58,601 nucleotides of DNA from JAXHUM01 sp034189325 (GCA_034189325.1 JAXHUM010000092.1:1-58601); one strand, 5' to 3'; shown: positions 24,116 through 32,865, numbered from the stretch's first letter. The notes: a model not told the origin generated them from the letters alone. Numbers and translations: made by a program.

Positions 24116-25999
24116 GTGTTGTTGAAACAGCAGATCGAATCCGGTATTGAAACAGGGCAGGGTTCCCTCAAACGTTTGGCCCTCGTTTCCGCACCCTGGC
24201 CGTTTTTTGATCGTCCATCAGTCCAGATGGGAGCCCTCAAGGCCTTTCTCAATCAGCGGAATCCTGATATTAGAGTAGACACACACCATGTCTATCTGAA
24301 AATTGCTGCGGTTGCTGGTTATGAGGTCTACCGAATAATGAGCAAACTGACATGGATGGCCGAATGTCCTTACGGGGCCCTGCTTTATCCTAACCACAAG
24401 GACAGCATAACCCGGTATTGGAACCGAAAAGCACGTAAGGATCCTGTGCTTGCATCACTGGATTTCGAAAAATTCTGCCTTCGCATTGAGGAGGCCTCCC
24501 TCTCTATCATAGACGAAGAGCCATGGGACCAATACTCTCTGATCGGGATTTCCATATCTCTCGTGCAACTAACCAGTTCTCTCTTTTTTATCCGCGAAAT
24601 CAAACGTCGCGCCCCGAAAGTCCCGATTGTTGTCGGAGGGTCCGCATGTGCCGGGGCATTGGGTGAAAGCCTTGTCCAGGTCATACCACAGATCGACTAT
24701 GTCATTCGAGGCGAAGGAGAATTACCCTTGCTCCAATTGATCGAAGAGATCTCGGCTTCCCATGATCAATCTGAGTTTGTGTACATACCCGGTCTTATTT
24801 ACGAAGACCACTTGCAGAAGGAAAATGAATGTCAACAGGTCCCGAATATGGATGACTTTCCTATACCCGATTATTCCGACTATTTCCGCGACCTGGAATC
24901 CTTAGGACCTCGCCATAGCTTTTTGCCCAGGCTTCCCATGGAAATCTCGCGGGGATGCTGGTGGAACAAGAAAAAGGATTCAATCGGCACGGGGGGATGT
25001 GTTTTTTGCAACCTCAACCTCCAGTGGAGCGGGTACCGACACAAAAGCCGGGAGAGAACGGTCCTGGAGATCGACACCTTGGTAAAGCGCCACCAGCTTC
25101 TTTCCATCTCTTTTGTGGATAACCTTCTTCCAGTCAAGGAACTTGAAGAACTCTTTTATGACATACAAGCATTGGGAAAAGATCTGCGGCTCTTCTGCGA
25201 ATTGAGGGCTAAGACATCTCGTTGTGTGCTCGAAGCCATGGGGGGCGCCGGTATGCACACTATCCAGGTGGGTGTGGAGGCCTTGAGCACCAGTCTTTTG
25301 AAAAAATTAAACAAGGGGATTACGGCCATGGACAATTTTGAAATCATGAAGAATTGCGAAAGTCCATGTCTCCCGGACCTTTTCGGAAATCTTATACTGG
25401 ATTTTCCCAAGAGCGATTCCCGCGATGTAGCAGAGACCCTCCATAATCTTTCCTTTGCCTTTCCATTCCGTCCGTTGAAAGGGATTCCTTTATGGCTAGG
25501 GTATGGCAGTCCGCTTTGGCAAGACCCTGGTCCTTTTGGGATCCGCCCGAAGGGGAATCACCCCAATTATCGAGCCATCTTCCCTTCAGAGGAATTCGAA
25601 AAATTGAGATTTATGATTCAAGGCTATCATGGAGGTGTGAGGCATCAGAGACGAATGTGGGAGCCGGTTCGAAAAAAGCTCAAAGAATGGCGAGATTTTT
25701 ATTATTCTATCCATGAAAAACCTGGATTTATGCCTGTTCTGTCTTATGATGATGGGAAGGATTTCCTGATAATCCATGAGCGCCGTTTGCACGATGACGA
25801 TATGACCCATCGTCTCAGAGGCGCTTCAAGGTCCATTTACCTGTTCTGTGAGACCCAACGGTGCCTGGCCGAGATAGTTGGGCAATTTTCCCGGTTTGGT
25901 GAAGATAAAATACTGGCCTTTCTCCGCATGATGGTGGACAAAAGACTGATGTTCATTGAGCGTGACAAGTACCTCAGCCTGGCGGTTTCTCTTGGCTAG
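24116..25999 (+). CDS. RiPP-maturation-type radical SAM protein (B12-binding, TIGR03975-like)
   Basis: A 627-residue protein. Residues 1-230 form a cobalamin-binding-like domain (VVGGSACAGALGESLV near 178). The radical SAM part has the cysteines in CWW...CVFC near residues 281-298. C-terminal residues 540-627 match the ending of the rSAM-ocin family, including a YLSLAV tail. The usual spacing is CWWG-X4-CxFC (seven residues between the first two cysteines); here thirteen residues separate them. Related proteins modify peptides (RiPPs). No clear precursor peptide is seen nearby. It probably forms an operon with the decarboxylase-like gene. Confidence 0.8.
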   Translation: MLLKQQIESGIETGQGSLKRLALVSAPWPFFDRPSVQMGALKAFLNQRNPDIRVDTHHVYLKIAAVAGYEVYRIMSKLTWMAECPYGALLYPNHKDSITRYWNRKARKDPVLASLDFEKFCLRIEEASLSIIDEEPWDQYSLIGISISLVQLTSSLFFIREIKRRAPKVPIVVGGSACAGALGESLVQVIPQIDYVIRGEGELPLLQLIEEISASHDQSEFVYIPGLIYEDHLQKENECQQVPNMDDFPIPDYSDYFRDLESLGPRHSFLPRLPMEISRGCWWNKKKDSIGTGGCVFCNLNLQWSGYRHKSRERTVLEIDTLVKRHQLLSISFVDNLLPVKELEELFYDIQALGKDLRLFCELRAKTSRCVLEAMGGAGMHTIQVGVEALSTSLLKKLNKGITAMDNFEIMKNCESPCLPDLFGNLILDFPKSDSRDVAETLHNLSFAFPFRPLKGIPLWLGYGSPLWQDPGPFGIRPKGNHPNYRAIFPSEEFEKLRFMIQGYHGGVRHQRRMWEPVRKKLKEWRDFYYSIHEKPGFMPVLSYDDGKDFLIIHERRLHDDDMTHRLRGASRSIYLFCETQRCLAEIVGQFSRFGEDKILAFLRMMVDKRLMFIERDKYLSLAVSLG

Positions 26000-26112
26000 C
26001 CCCATGACTTCTGATGTGGAACAGCGCAGATATTCACCGCGATCAATGATACGATCGGCAGGTCATCTATTGTCGATGTCAATAAGAGGGTGTCTATCAT
26101 ACGAGGTATAAA

Positions 26113-26907
26113 GTGAAACCACAGGAGATGTTGGACGGCCTAAAGGTCTGGTTCGAGGATTATGTCCTTCGGTTTTCATCTGATGATCCGATCGTTCAGG
26201 AAAATATCGATTTAAAAAGAGAGCATTCCCTGCGAGTCTGCGAGGCGATTGTGGATATTGGGAGGAGTCTCGGTTTGTCACTGGAAGACCTGTGTGTGGC
26301 TGAAGCGGCAGCGTTGCTCCACGATATCGGACGGTTCGAGCAATTCAGACAGTACAGGACATTTATGGATTACAGATCAGAAGACCATGCCGCGCTTGGA
26401 GTAGGAGTTATACGAGCCAACCAGATCCTGCGCGGCCTTGAACCTGCCGCGACCGAAATCATCATCCGGGTAGTAGGATACCATAACCGTGCCGACCTGC
26501 CCGCTGGTGAAGATGAGCGCTGTCTCTTTTTTCTAAAACTTCTCCGGGATGCGGACAAAGTGGACATCTGGCGCTTGGTAACGGACCACTACCAAGATGC
26601 CGGGCACGACCGGAATCAGACCATTGATCTCGATCTACCGGACAGACCTGAAATTTCTGATGGGGTCTACAAGACCCTTATGAACGGAAAGCTCGTACGG
26701 ATGGCCGACCTCAAAACACTCAACGATTTCAAGATGCTTCAGATCGGATGGGTCTATGATATAAATTTTCCCAGAACAATTGAAATTATCCGGGAGAATA
26801 AATACCTTGAAATTATAAGAGACGCCCTTCCCGAGACATCCGCCCGTGCAACAGAGGTATATGAGCGGGCTCGCATGCGCCTTGCGAGGAATTCTTCCTC
26901 CTCCTGA
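26113..26907 (+). CDS. HD-domain phosphohydrolase
   Basis: A 264-residue HD-domain protein with LLHDIGRFEQF near residue 71 and the later metal ligand region HAALGVGVI, YHNRADLP and RDADKVD. Such proteins are metal-dependent phosphohydrolases acting on nucleotides. The start is GTG with GAGGT five bases upstream. There is no fused GGDEF or sensor domain, so its substrate cannot be set. It follows the radical SAM gene after 113 bases. Confidence 0.85.
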   Translation: MKPQEMLDGLKVWFEDYVLRFSSDDPIVQENIDLKREHSLRVCEAIVDIGRSLGLSLEDLCVAEAAALLHDIGRFEQFRQYRTFMDYRSEDHAALGVGVIRANQILRGLEPAATEIIIRVVGYHNRADLPAGEDERCLFFLKLLRDADKVDIWRLVTDHYQDAGHDRNQTIDLDLPDRPEISDGVYKTLMNGKLVRMADLKTLNDFKMLQIGWVYDINFPRTIEIIRENKYLEIIRDALPETSARATEVYERARMRLARNSSSS

Positions 26908-27002
26908 AGGGTATCAAGAACAGCAAAGTTGTCGGTATGTCTCATGGATACGCAAGTCCATAGCGTGGAATCCTTAGCCTCAAATAATACAGGAGGTCTG
27001 TT

Positions 27003-28289
27003 ATGAAAAATCTCATGAAAGCGTTTTTAGCGATTTTTTCCTTTTCTTGTTTTCTATTGTCAGGTTTTTCAATCGTCGAAGCAAAATCTTCCGATACGAT
27101 CGTAATTGGACATCCTGCGTGCCTTTCAGGGAAGTACGCAAAGGCGGGGGAACAAGCCGTAGGTGGAATACAGGCCTGTATAAACTGGGTAAACAATGTC
27201 TATGGTGGCGTCAAAATAGGGGGAAAGAAGATTCCCCTTGCATATAAGTACTACGATTGTGAGTCCAAAAAAGAGGCTGTGACAAGCCTGATCGGGAGGC
27301 TGATTACAGTTGATAAGGTCAATGTTATTTTCTCCGCATACAGCTCAGGCCTTACGCTTCGCGGAGCTCCTGTGACCGAGAGTCATCAGATGCTTTACAT
27401 GGATCACGGCGGCGCAAACAACAAAATATTCCAGCAGGGTTTTCAATATATTGTCCAGACCATTGGGCCTGCGACTGGCTATCACCAGGGAACGTTGAAC
27501 ATGATTCATAAAATCGATCCGGGAGCCAAGAAGGTTGCCCTTGCCTACGAAGACTCTGAATTCGCAAAGATGGTCATGCAGGGGGCGGAAGAGCACGCCA
27601 AAAAACTTGGGTTTGATGTTGTCTTTATGCGCACCTATCCCAAAGGCGTAACAGACTTAACCCCCCTGCTCTCGGCCTTGAAGGCAAGCAAACCCGATTT
27701 TATCCTCGGAGGAGGACACTTTGAAGACGGGCAGCTCTTTAACCGTCAAATGGCGGATCTCGATATCGATACCAAGGCCCTGTCCCTGATAGCGGCTGCG
27801 ACACTCCCTGCCTTTTACAAAGCACTCACCAGCATGGCGGAAGGCGTTATGGGCCCTTCACACTGGGAATATGGGGTGAAATATTCGGCGGATGAAGCCG
27901 GTAGGATGGGGATAGATTGGATCGGGCCAAACCAGGATGAATTTGTAGCCCTTTTCAAAAAGGCTGCAGGAAAAGATATGATTCCCGATTATCATGCTGC
28001 AGAGGCCGGGGCCCAGGTGTTGGCCTATGTATTAGGGGTGGAAAAGGCCGATTCGCTTGAACCTGTTAAAGTGAGGAAGGCCCTAGGCGATCTCACTTTC
28101 ATGTCTTTCTATGGGGGCTGGGATATTGACGATACAGGTCTTCAGATAGGCCATCTAATGGTGGATGTCCAGTGGCAGAATCGCGAAAGGGTCATTGTGT
28201 GGCCCGAGGAAGCCCAAACGGGTAAGCCCTGCTATCCCATGCCCACATTTGCGGAAAAGGCAAAGGGCAAGGTAGCGGTCCCCAAATAA
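27003..28289 (+). CDS. livK: Branched-chain amino acid-type ABC transporter substrate-binding protein
   Basis: A 428-residue periplasmic binding protein (Peripla_BP_6 type) with a signal peptide ending in VEA. It binds branched-chain amino acids or other small carboxylates; the ligand is unknown. It has the family elements IVIGHPACLSGKYAKAGEQ and a second lobe ending in VPK. It is the first gene of a complete Liv set, with AGGAGG before the ATG and permeases right behind. It is only distantly like the second binding protein at 39834. Confidence 0.88.
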   Translation: MKNLMKAFLAIFSFSCFLLSGFSIVEAKSSDTIVIGHPACLSGKYAKAGEQAVGGIQACINWVNNVYGGVKIGGKKIPLAYKYYDCESKKEAVTSLIGRLITVDKVNVIFSAYSSGLTLRGAPVTESHQMLYMDHGGANNKIFQQGFQYIVQTIGPATGYHQGTLNMIHKIDPGAKKVALAYEDSEFAKMVMQGAEEHAKKLGFDVVFMRTYPKGVTDLTPLLSALKASKPDFILGGGHFEDGQLFNRQMADLDIDTKALSLIAAATLPAFYKALTSMAEGVMGPSHWEYGVKYSADEAGRMGIDWIGPNQDEFVALFKKAAGKDMIPDYHAAEAGAQVLAYVLGVEKADSLEPVKVRKALGDLTFMSFYGGWDIDDTGLQIGHLMVDVQWQNRERVIVWPEEAQTGKPCYPMPTFAEKAKGKVAVPK

Positions 28290-28300
28290 GGAAATGATAG

Positions 28301-29188
28301 ATGCTATTAGAACAGCTAACCGGTAATCTGTTCCAGGGTCTTGTGTTGGGTGCGGTCTACGGCATGGCCACTATGGGTCTCAGTCTTATCTTTGGTGTGC
28401 TGAAGGTTGTTAATGTGGGACACGGGGCCTTTATCATGGTGGGGGCATTTGTCACCCTTTGGCTTTTTGGTGCCCTCGGGATCAACCCAATCTTTGCTGT
28501 ACCGGTGGCCTTCGGCGTAGGTATCGGCCTGGGATTTCTTTTTTATTATACAACCATACAAAAGTTGATTAAGGCCCCGGAACTTGCCACTCTCCTGGCG
28601 ACTTTCTCCATAGGCATCCTGCTGGAAGAGCTTGTTAAATTGATCTTCGGATCTGAGTTTCGCGGCTTTAACTGGGTCGTCGGGAAGATTGACATGGGTG
28701 TAACGGTCTTACCCATGTCAAAACTGTATGCCTGCATCGGCAGTGTGATAATTGCCATTCTCCTTTACTTGTGGTTCAACAAGACCCGTGCAGGATCGGC
28801 CGTAAGAAGCGTCGTGGAGGATAGTGAAGGCGCAAGGGTGTGCGGCGTCAATGTCGGGAGGGCATATGCCCTGAGCTTTGCGTTGGGAATCGGCATCACG
28901 GTCGCGAGTGGCGTTCTTCTCACGATGTTCATTCCGGTCGGCATCAATCCATATATGGGAGGCGTCTATACGCTGAAGGCTTTCGTGATTGCCGTTCTCG
29001 GAGGCCTTTCCTCTCCCTATGGAGCCTTTTTCGGCGGATTGGCCTTTGGGTTGATTGAAAATGGGTCTTATACGCTATTTGCCTTGATTCCCGGGGTGGA
29101 ACCGTTTGCCCTCACCCGTTTTCTGTCTTTCGTCATGTTGTTGGTTATACTTCTGATAAAACCTACTGGACTGTTGAGTAAAAAATGA
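28301..29188 (+). CDS. livH: Liv-type permease, LivH
   Basis: A 295-residue inner-membrane protein with about eight TM segments. The family marks are NVGHGAFIMVGAF near residue 37 and the AVLGGLSSPYGAFFGGLAFG loop near 226 that contacts the ATPases. It overlaps the next permease gene by four bases. Together with LivM it forms the channel. Confidence 0.9.
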   Translation: MLLEQLTGNLFQGLVLGAVYGMATMGLSLIFGVLKVVNVGHGAFIMVGAFVTLWLFGALGINPIFAVPVAFGVGIGLGFLFYYTTIQKLIKAPELATLLATFSIGILLEELVKLIFGSEFRGFNWVVGKIDMGVTVLPMSKLYACIGSVIIAILLYLWFNKTRAGSAVRSVVEDSEGARVCGVNVGRAYALSFALGIGITVASGVLLTMFIPVGINPYMGGVYTLKAFVIAVLGGLSSPYGAFFGGLAFGLIENGSYTLFALIPGVEPFALTRFLSFVMLLVILLIKPTGLLSKK

Positions 29189-30186
29189 GAAAAGAAATTG
29201 TAAGGCCCTATCCCTTATTACCGGTATGTGCCGTATACTTTTTCCTTTTTTTGATTGGCAAAAACATCCCAGGGATGTGGCAATTGGTGGCCATGCTCCT
29301 TTTCTACTGTGCCATGGGACAGGCATTCAATATATTCCTTGGCATGACCGGTTACGTGGATTTCGGCTATGTCGCTTTTATGGGTGTCGGCACATACGGC
29401 ATGGCGTTGGCGATCACCCATCTCGCACACATAGAAGGGTTCGGAATGGGAATTATTGTAGTCGGTTTTGCCTTGGCATTGTTGATGTCCACTTTGTTGT
29501 CCGTGGCTGTGGGAGCGGTCGCTCTAAGGCTGAGAGGGGCTTACTTCGCCATTGCCACAATAGGCGTTAATGAAGGCTTTCGGTTTCTCATTGAAGGGGC
29601 AAAGATATGGAATGGTTCAGAAGGGTTAATATTTACGGCACAACTTAACCAGATCCTTGGTAGGGAATCCGCCAGTGCTCTGATGACCTATTGGGCGGAT
29701 ATCATGGTCCTTGCTATCGGCGCTCTGGCCGCTGTTGTCACACTGTATTATATGAGAAGCAAAATAGGCTATGCCCTGACTGCTCTGAGAGAAGATGAAG
29801 ACGCTGCAAAGGTGATGGGCATCAATGTTACCAAATACAAGATCCTGGCTTTTATCACAAGCGCCTGTTTCGCTGGTCTGGTGGGAGCTGCTTCATGGGC
29901 CCTAAAGACCCCATATGTCTTCCCGCCGGAGGTTTTTGAAATCCATTATACCATAGAAGCCATCATTATTGTCCTCCTTGGTGGCGCAGGTACCCTTTTG
30001 GGACCTGTTGTCGGTGGGCTAATCTATGGCATTTCAAAATACTATCTCTCTATATTCATGCCTGGATTTCAGCTTTTGATTTTCGCACCGATTATTATCC
30101 TTATTATCATTCTGTTCCCCGAGGGAGTGGTCGGGATGTTGAAGAAAAGGGTGAAGGATCCGATTCCGGCGAAGTTCATCGTTTAG
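29185..30186 (+). CDS. livM: Liv-type permease, LivM
   Basis: A 333-residue permease with about ten TM segments. The family loop is VTKYKILAFITSACFAGLVG and the GGAGTLLGPVVGG segment, plus GYVDFGYVAFMGVG near the N-terminus. It starts with ATG overlapping the livH stop. It ends in a basic tail (KKRVKDPIPAK). Confidence 0.9.
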   Translation: MRKEIVRPYPLLPVCAVYFFLFLIGKNIPGMWQLVAMLLFYCAMGQAFNIFLGMTGYVDFGYVAFMGVGTYGMALAITHLAHIEGFGMGIIVVGFALALLMSTLLSVAVGAVALRLRGAYFAIATIGVNEGFRFLIEGAKIWNGSEGLIFTAQLNQILGRESASALMTYWADIMVLAIGALAAVVTLYYMRSKIGYALTALREDEDAAKVMGINVTKYKILAFITSACFAGLVGAASWALKTPYVFPPEVFEIHYTIEAIIIVLLGGAGTLLGPVVGGLIYGISKYYLSIFMPGFQLLIFAPIIILIIILFPEGVVGMLKKRVKDPIPAKFIV

Positions 30187-30194
30187 GTGAGGAT

Positions 30195-30944
30195 ATGTCT
30201 TTATTGCAGCTTGAAAATATAACAAAGCGCTTTGGTGGTTTGATAGCGGTCAATGACGTCAGTTTGAAAATTAATAAGGGCGAATTCGTCGGGATAGTGG
30301 GTCCGAACGGTAGTGGAAAAACCACTCTTTTTAATGTTATCAGTGGGGTTTACTTCCCTGAAAATGGCAGAGTTATCTTTAATGATAGGGATATTACCCA
30401 TCTTCCTCCCTATAAAAGGGCGCCCCTGGGAATAGGACGAACATTTCAGATTCCCAGGCCCTTTGCCTCGGCCACTGTAAGGGAGAATATAGCCGTCGGT
30501 GCGATGTTCGGTTCCCTTGGGAGCAGGTCGAGCGTAGGTCAGTCCTTCGAAATCGCAGATCAAACCATTGAACGTATTGGTCTTCAGGAACACCGATTCA
30601 AGGTCGCAGGCACACTGACCCCTGTAGAAAAGAAGCTGATGGAGATTGCACGTGTCCTGGCGATGAAACCCAAGCTCCTGCTCATGGATGAAGCCATGGC
30701 CGGAATGCATCCGAATGATATAGACCAGATGGTCTCATTTATTAAACAGATGGCGATTGAAGAAAAAATAGCCGTTATCGCCATGGTTGAGCATATCATG
30801 AGGGCGGTTGTTGGGATGGCGGAAAAGGTAATTGTATTGCATCAAGGTTCTAAGCTGGTTGACGCCCCTACAAAAGAAGCTTTGGAAGACCCAAGAGTTG
30901 TGGAGACTTATTTAGGTCATCCAACGGAGGGAAAAGAGTGCTAA
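30195..30944 (+). CDS. livG: Liv-type ABC ATPase, LivG
   Basis: A 249-residue ATPase. Walker A GPNGSGKTT is near residue 36 and Walker B LLLMDEAMAG near 160. The signature region reads LTPVEKKLMEIAR, lacking the classical LSGGQ. In LivG-type ATPases LSYGxQ is normal, so this departure is notable; the paired LivF has a standard LSGGE. It overlaps livF by seven bases. Confidence 0.88.
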   Translation: MSLLQLENITKRFGGLIAVNDVSLKINKGEFVGIVGPNGSGKTTLFNVISGVYFPENGRVIFNDRDITHLPPYKRAPLGIGRTFQIPRPFASATVRENIAVGAMFGSLGSRSSVGQSFEIADQTIERIGLQEHRFKVAGTLTPVEKKLMEIARVLAMKPKLLLMDEAMAGMHPNDIDQMVSFIKQMAIEEKIAVIAMVEHIMRAVVGMAEKVIVLHQGSKLVDAPTKEALEDPRVVETYLGHPTEGKEC

Positions 30945-31645
30945 GAGTAAAAGACCTCGAATCAGGTTATGGCCCTATGCAAGTTTTATGGAAACCGAGC
31001 CTCCTTGTGGAGAAAGGGACTATCACCTCACTTCTCGGACCAAACGGCGTCGGTAAAAGCACTTTTCTAAATACTGTTTTTGGTTCTGTGAGACCCTGGA
31101 GAGGTGCTGTAACTTATTCAAAAGAGGATGTCACCTTTTTCCCAACCCACAGGAAGGTTGAAATGGGTATGGCATTAGTCCCTGAAGGAAAGCACCTCTT
31201 CTCCAATATGAATGTATATGAGAACCTTTCTATGGGCGCCTATGTGAAAAAGGCGCTTGCGCATAAGAAGGAATCCATGGGACTTGTGTATGCACTGTTT
31301 CCCCGCCTAAAAGAAAGAAGCAGACAGCTGGCCGGTTCCTTAAGTGGCGGTGAACAACAGATGGTAACCATTGCCAGGGCCCTGATGAGCAGACCCCAAT
31401 TGATCATGCTTGACGAGCCCAGCCAGGGTCTGGCTCCATTGCTTGTACAGGAGGTGTTTGAGACCATAGAAAGAATGAAGGAAAAAATAGGCCTGACAAT
31501 TCTTCTTGTGGAGCAGAATGCCGATGCCGCCCTGAATGCGGCTGACTCTATCTACATCTTGCACGAAGGAAGGATCAAAGCAAAAGGAACGCCGGAAGAT
31601 ATAAAGGGGGCGGCTGATATTCGGGAGGCGTATCTAGGAATTTGA
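30938..31645 (+). CDS. livF: Liv-type ABC ATPase, LivF
   Basis: A 235-residue ATPase with Walker A GPNGVGKST near residue 33, signature SLSGGEQQM near 138 and Walker B LIMLDEPSQGLAP. It starts within the end of livG and is the last gene of the first Liv operon. A hairpin follows in the space before the convergent DUF5320 gene. Confidence 0.9.
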   Translation: MLRVKDLESGYGPMQVLWKPSLLVEKGTITSLLGPNGVGKSTFLNTVFGSVRPWRGAVTYSKEDVTFFPTHRKVEMGMALVPEGKHLFSNMNVYENLSMGAYVKKALAHKKESMGLVYALFPRLKERSRQLAGSLSGGEQQMVTIARALMSRPQLIMLDEPSQGLAPLLVQEVFETIERMKEKIGLTILLVEQNADAALNAADSIYILHEGRIKAKGTPEDIKGAADIREAYLGI

Positions 31646-31689
31646 GGCATACAATTCCCGCCAGCGATCCTTTTCAAGGATATCTCAAG

Positions 31690-31723
31690 CCTCCAGGGCA
31701 AGCTACCTGTCGTGCCCTGAAGG
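31690..31723. terminator. Hairpin between convergent livF and DUF5320 genes
   Basis: CCTCCAGGGCA and TGCCCTGAAGG pair at ten of eleven positions around a 12-base loop. No clear T-run follows on either strand, so it is an imperfect terminator candidate. Confidence 0.4.
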
Positions 31724-31746
31724 CCCGTTCAACATCCTTCCCGGAG

Positions 31747-32103
31747 TTATGTTTCGGCCGATTCAGCCTCGAGTTCCTCAATGCGTCTATTTATAGCATC
31801 AAGTTCACCACGTATGGCATCAGCTTCACTTTTGAGAATATTGACCTCTTCTTGAGGTCTTAAGTTGTATGGACTCCCATAAGGAGCATCGTAGGCAGGA
31901 CCATACCACCTTCTGGAGGGAGGATAATATGCTCCGCTCCGGCCAAAACCTCTTCCATAACCCGGCCCGTAACCGGCTCGGAAACCTCGGCCGCCACCAA
32001 AACCCGGCATGGCATTAGGCCGCCGGGAGGGATTGCAAAATCCCCGAGCTCCCCCGGTCATGGGGCCTTCGCCCATGGGTCCTGTTCCATCAAATCCAGG
32101 CAT
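31747..32103 (-). CDS. DUF5320 protein
   Basis: A 118-residue protein starting MPGFDGTGPMGEGPMTGG, the DUF5320 start, with a Gly/Arg/Tyr-rich middle (AGYGPGYGRGFGR) and a C-terminal coiled coil (EADAIRGELDAINRRIEELEAE). I chose ATG at 32103 because GGAGGT lies nine bases upstream; an upstream GTG gives three extra residues. It is one of two tandem paralogues next to a DUF134 regulator. The function is unknown. Confidence 0.8.
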   Translation of the reverse strand: MPGFDGTGPMGEGPMTGGARGFCNPSRRPNAMPGFGGGRGFRAGYGPGYGRGFGRSGAYYPPSRRWYGPAYDAPYGSPYNLRPQEEVNILKSEADAIRGELDAINRRIEELEAESAET

Positions 32104-32185
32104 ATAAAACACCTCCTTTCAAAACCTTTTTACTATCTCGTACGAGATCATCATAGTATTGTCTCTTGATTAACATCTTATGAAA

Positions 32186-32449
32186 CTACCAAGTTCGCCG
32201 CGCGAGATATATTCCGCGTCGTCCAAAACCTCTTCCTCTGCCAGTGCCCCGCCGGAACCCGCTGAAAAAAGCAGGGGCCAGTCCACGGCCTTGGGCACGA
32301 GTCAACCCCCGTCGGAAACCAAAACCCCAATATCCGGCTCTACCTGCCGGAGCTGAAGCATAGGCACTCTGGGCAGGATTGCAGTAGCCCTGTCCCCATC
32401 CCGTCATTGGGCCTATTCCCGCAGGTCCTGTTCCATCAAATCCAGGCAT
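32186..32449 (-). CDS. DUF5320-like protein, shorter paralogue
   Basis: An 87-residue protein with the same start (MPGFDGTGPAGIGPMTGW) and a Gly/Arg-rich body (FRRGTGRGRGFGRRG) but no coiled coil. The ribosome site and first codons are almost identical to those of the other copy, which shows a duplication. It follows the DUF134 gene by about 15 bases. Confidence 0.75.
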   Translation of the reverse strand: MPGFDGTGPAGIGPMTGWGQGYCNPAQSAYASAPAGRAGYWGFGFRRGLTRAQGRGLAPAFFSGFRRGTGRGRGFGRRGIYLARRTW

Positions 32450-32464
32450 ACAAAACACCTCCTT

Positions 32465-32803
32465 TCAAAAGGGTCCGCCTCGACCGCGTCGACGTCTTCT
32501 CCTCCTCTCCGGCGGCATCTCAAAATCACCACCTTCAATCCGAAGCACCTTCCCCATGACCAGGGCCTCTGCCACCACAACCCTAGCGTGATTCAGGATT
32601 CTTCCAAAGGTAGGACGGGATACCCCCATCCTTTTGGCGGCATTCTCCTGGTCGATCCCTTCAAAATCGTTCAACCGGATGGCCTCCAAGCCCTCAACAG
32701 GGAGCACGATCTCTTCTTTCCCCCAAGGGGGCAATCGGTTCGGTTGAAATCCGTCTACAAGAGGGGGCATTTGGACAAATCTTCTTTTCCGCGGTCTCGG
32801 CAT
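32465..32803 (-). CDS. DUF134 helix-turn-helix protein
   Basis: A 112-residue protein that starts MPRPRKRRFVQMPP, typical of DUF134. It has a helix-turn-helix (QENAAKRMGVSRPTFGRIL) and a basic C-terminal tail (RRRRRRRGRGG). DUF134 proteins are probable transcription factors next to DUF5320, NifX and Mrp genes. It heads the minus-strand operon with the two DUF5320 genes and has a good promoter and a palindrome just upstream. An upstream in-frame ATG gives 11 extra residues. Confidence 0.85.
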   Translation of the reverse strand: MPRPRKRRFVQMPPLVDGFQPNRLPPWGKEEIVLPVEGLEAIRLNDFEGIDQENAAKRMGVSRPTFGRILNHARVVVAEALVMGKVLRIEGGDFEMPPERRRRRRRGRGGPF

Positions 32804-32821
32804 GTTTCTCCTCGGTGATAA

Positions 32822-32835
32822 TGAGCGTACGTTCA
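32822..32835. promoter_or_regulatory. Palindrome at the DUF134 promoter, candidate autoregulatory operator
   Basis: TGAGCGTACGTTCA is a 14-base near-perfect palindrome (one mismatched pair) centred on CGTACG. It lies just downstream of the -10 box of the minus-strand promoter, where a bound repressor would block transcription. Confidence 0.45.
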
Positions 32836-32836
32836 T

Positions 32837-32865
32837 AATATAAGGCTTGTTCTAATACATGTCAA
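32837..32865 (-). promoter_or_regulatory. Sigma-70 promoter of the DUF134-DUF5320 operon
   Basis: On the minus strand TTGACA (32860-32865) is separated by 17 bases from TATATT (32837-32842). It sits 34 bases upstream of the DUF134 ATG. Confidence 0.7.

Noticed and set aside
26004..26111. 35-codon ORF after the radical SAM gene as RiPP precursor
   Set aside because: No ribosome site, no leader/core pattern and it overlaps the HD gene leader.
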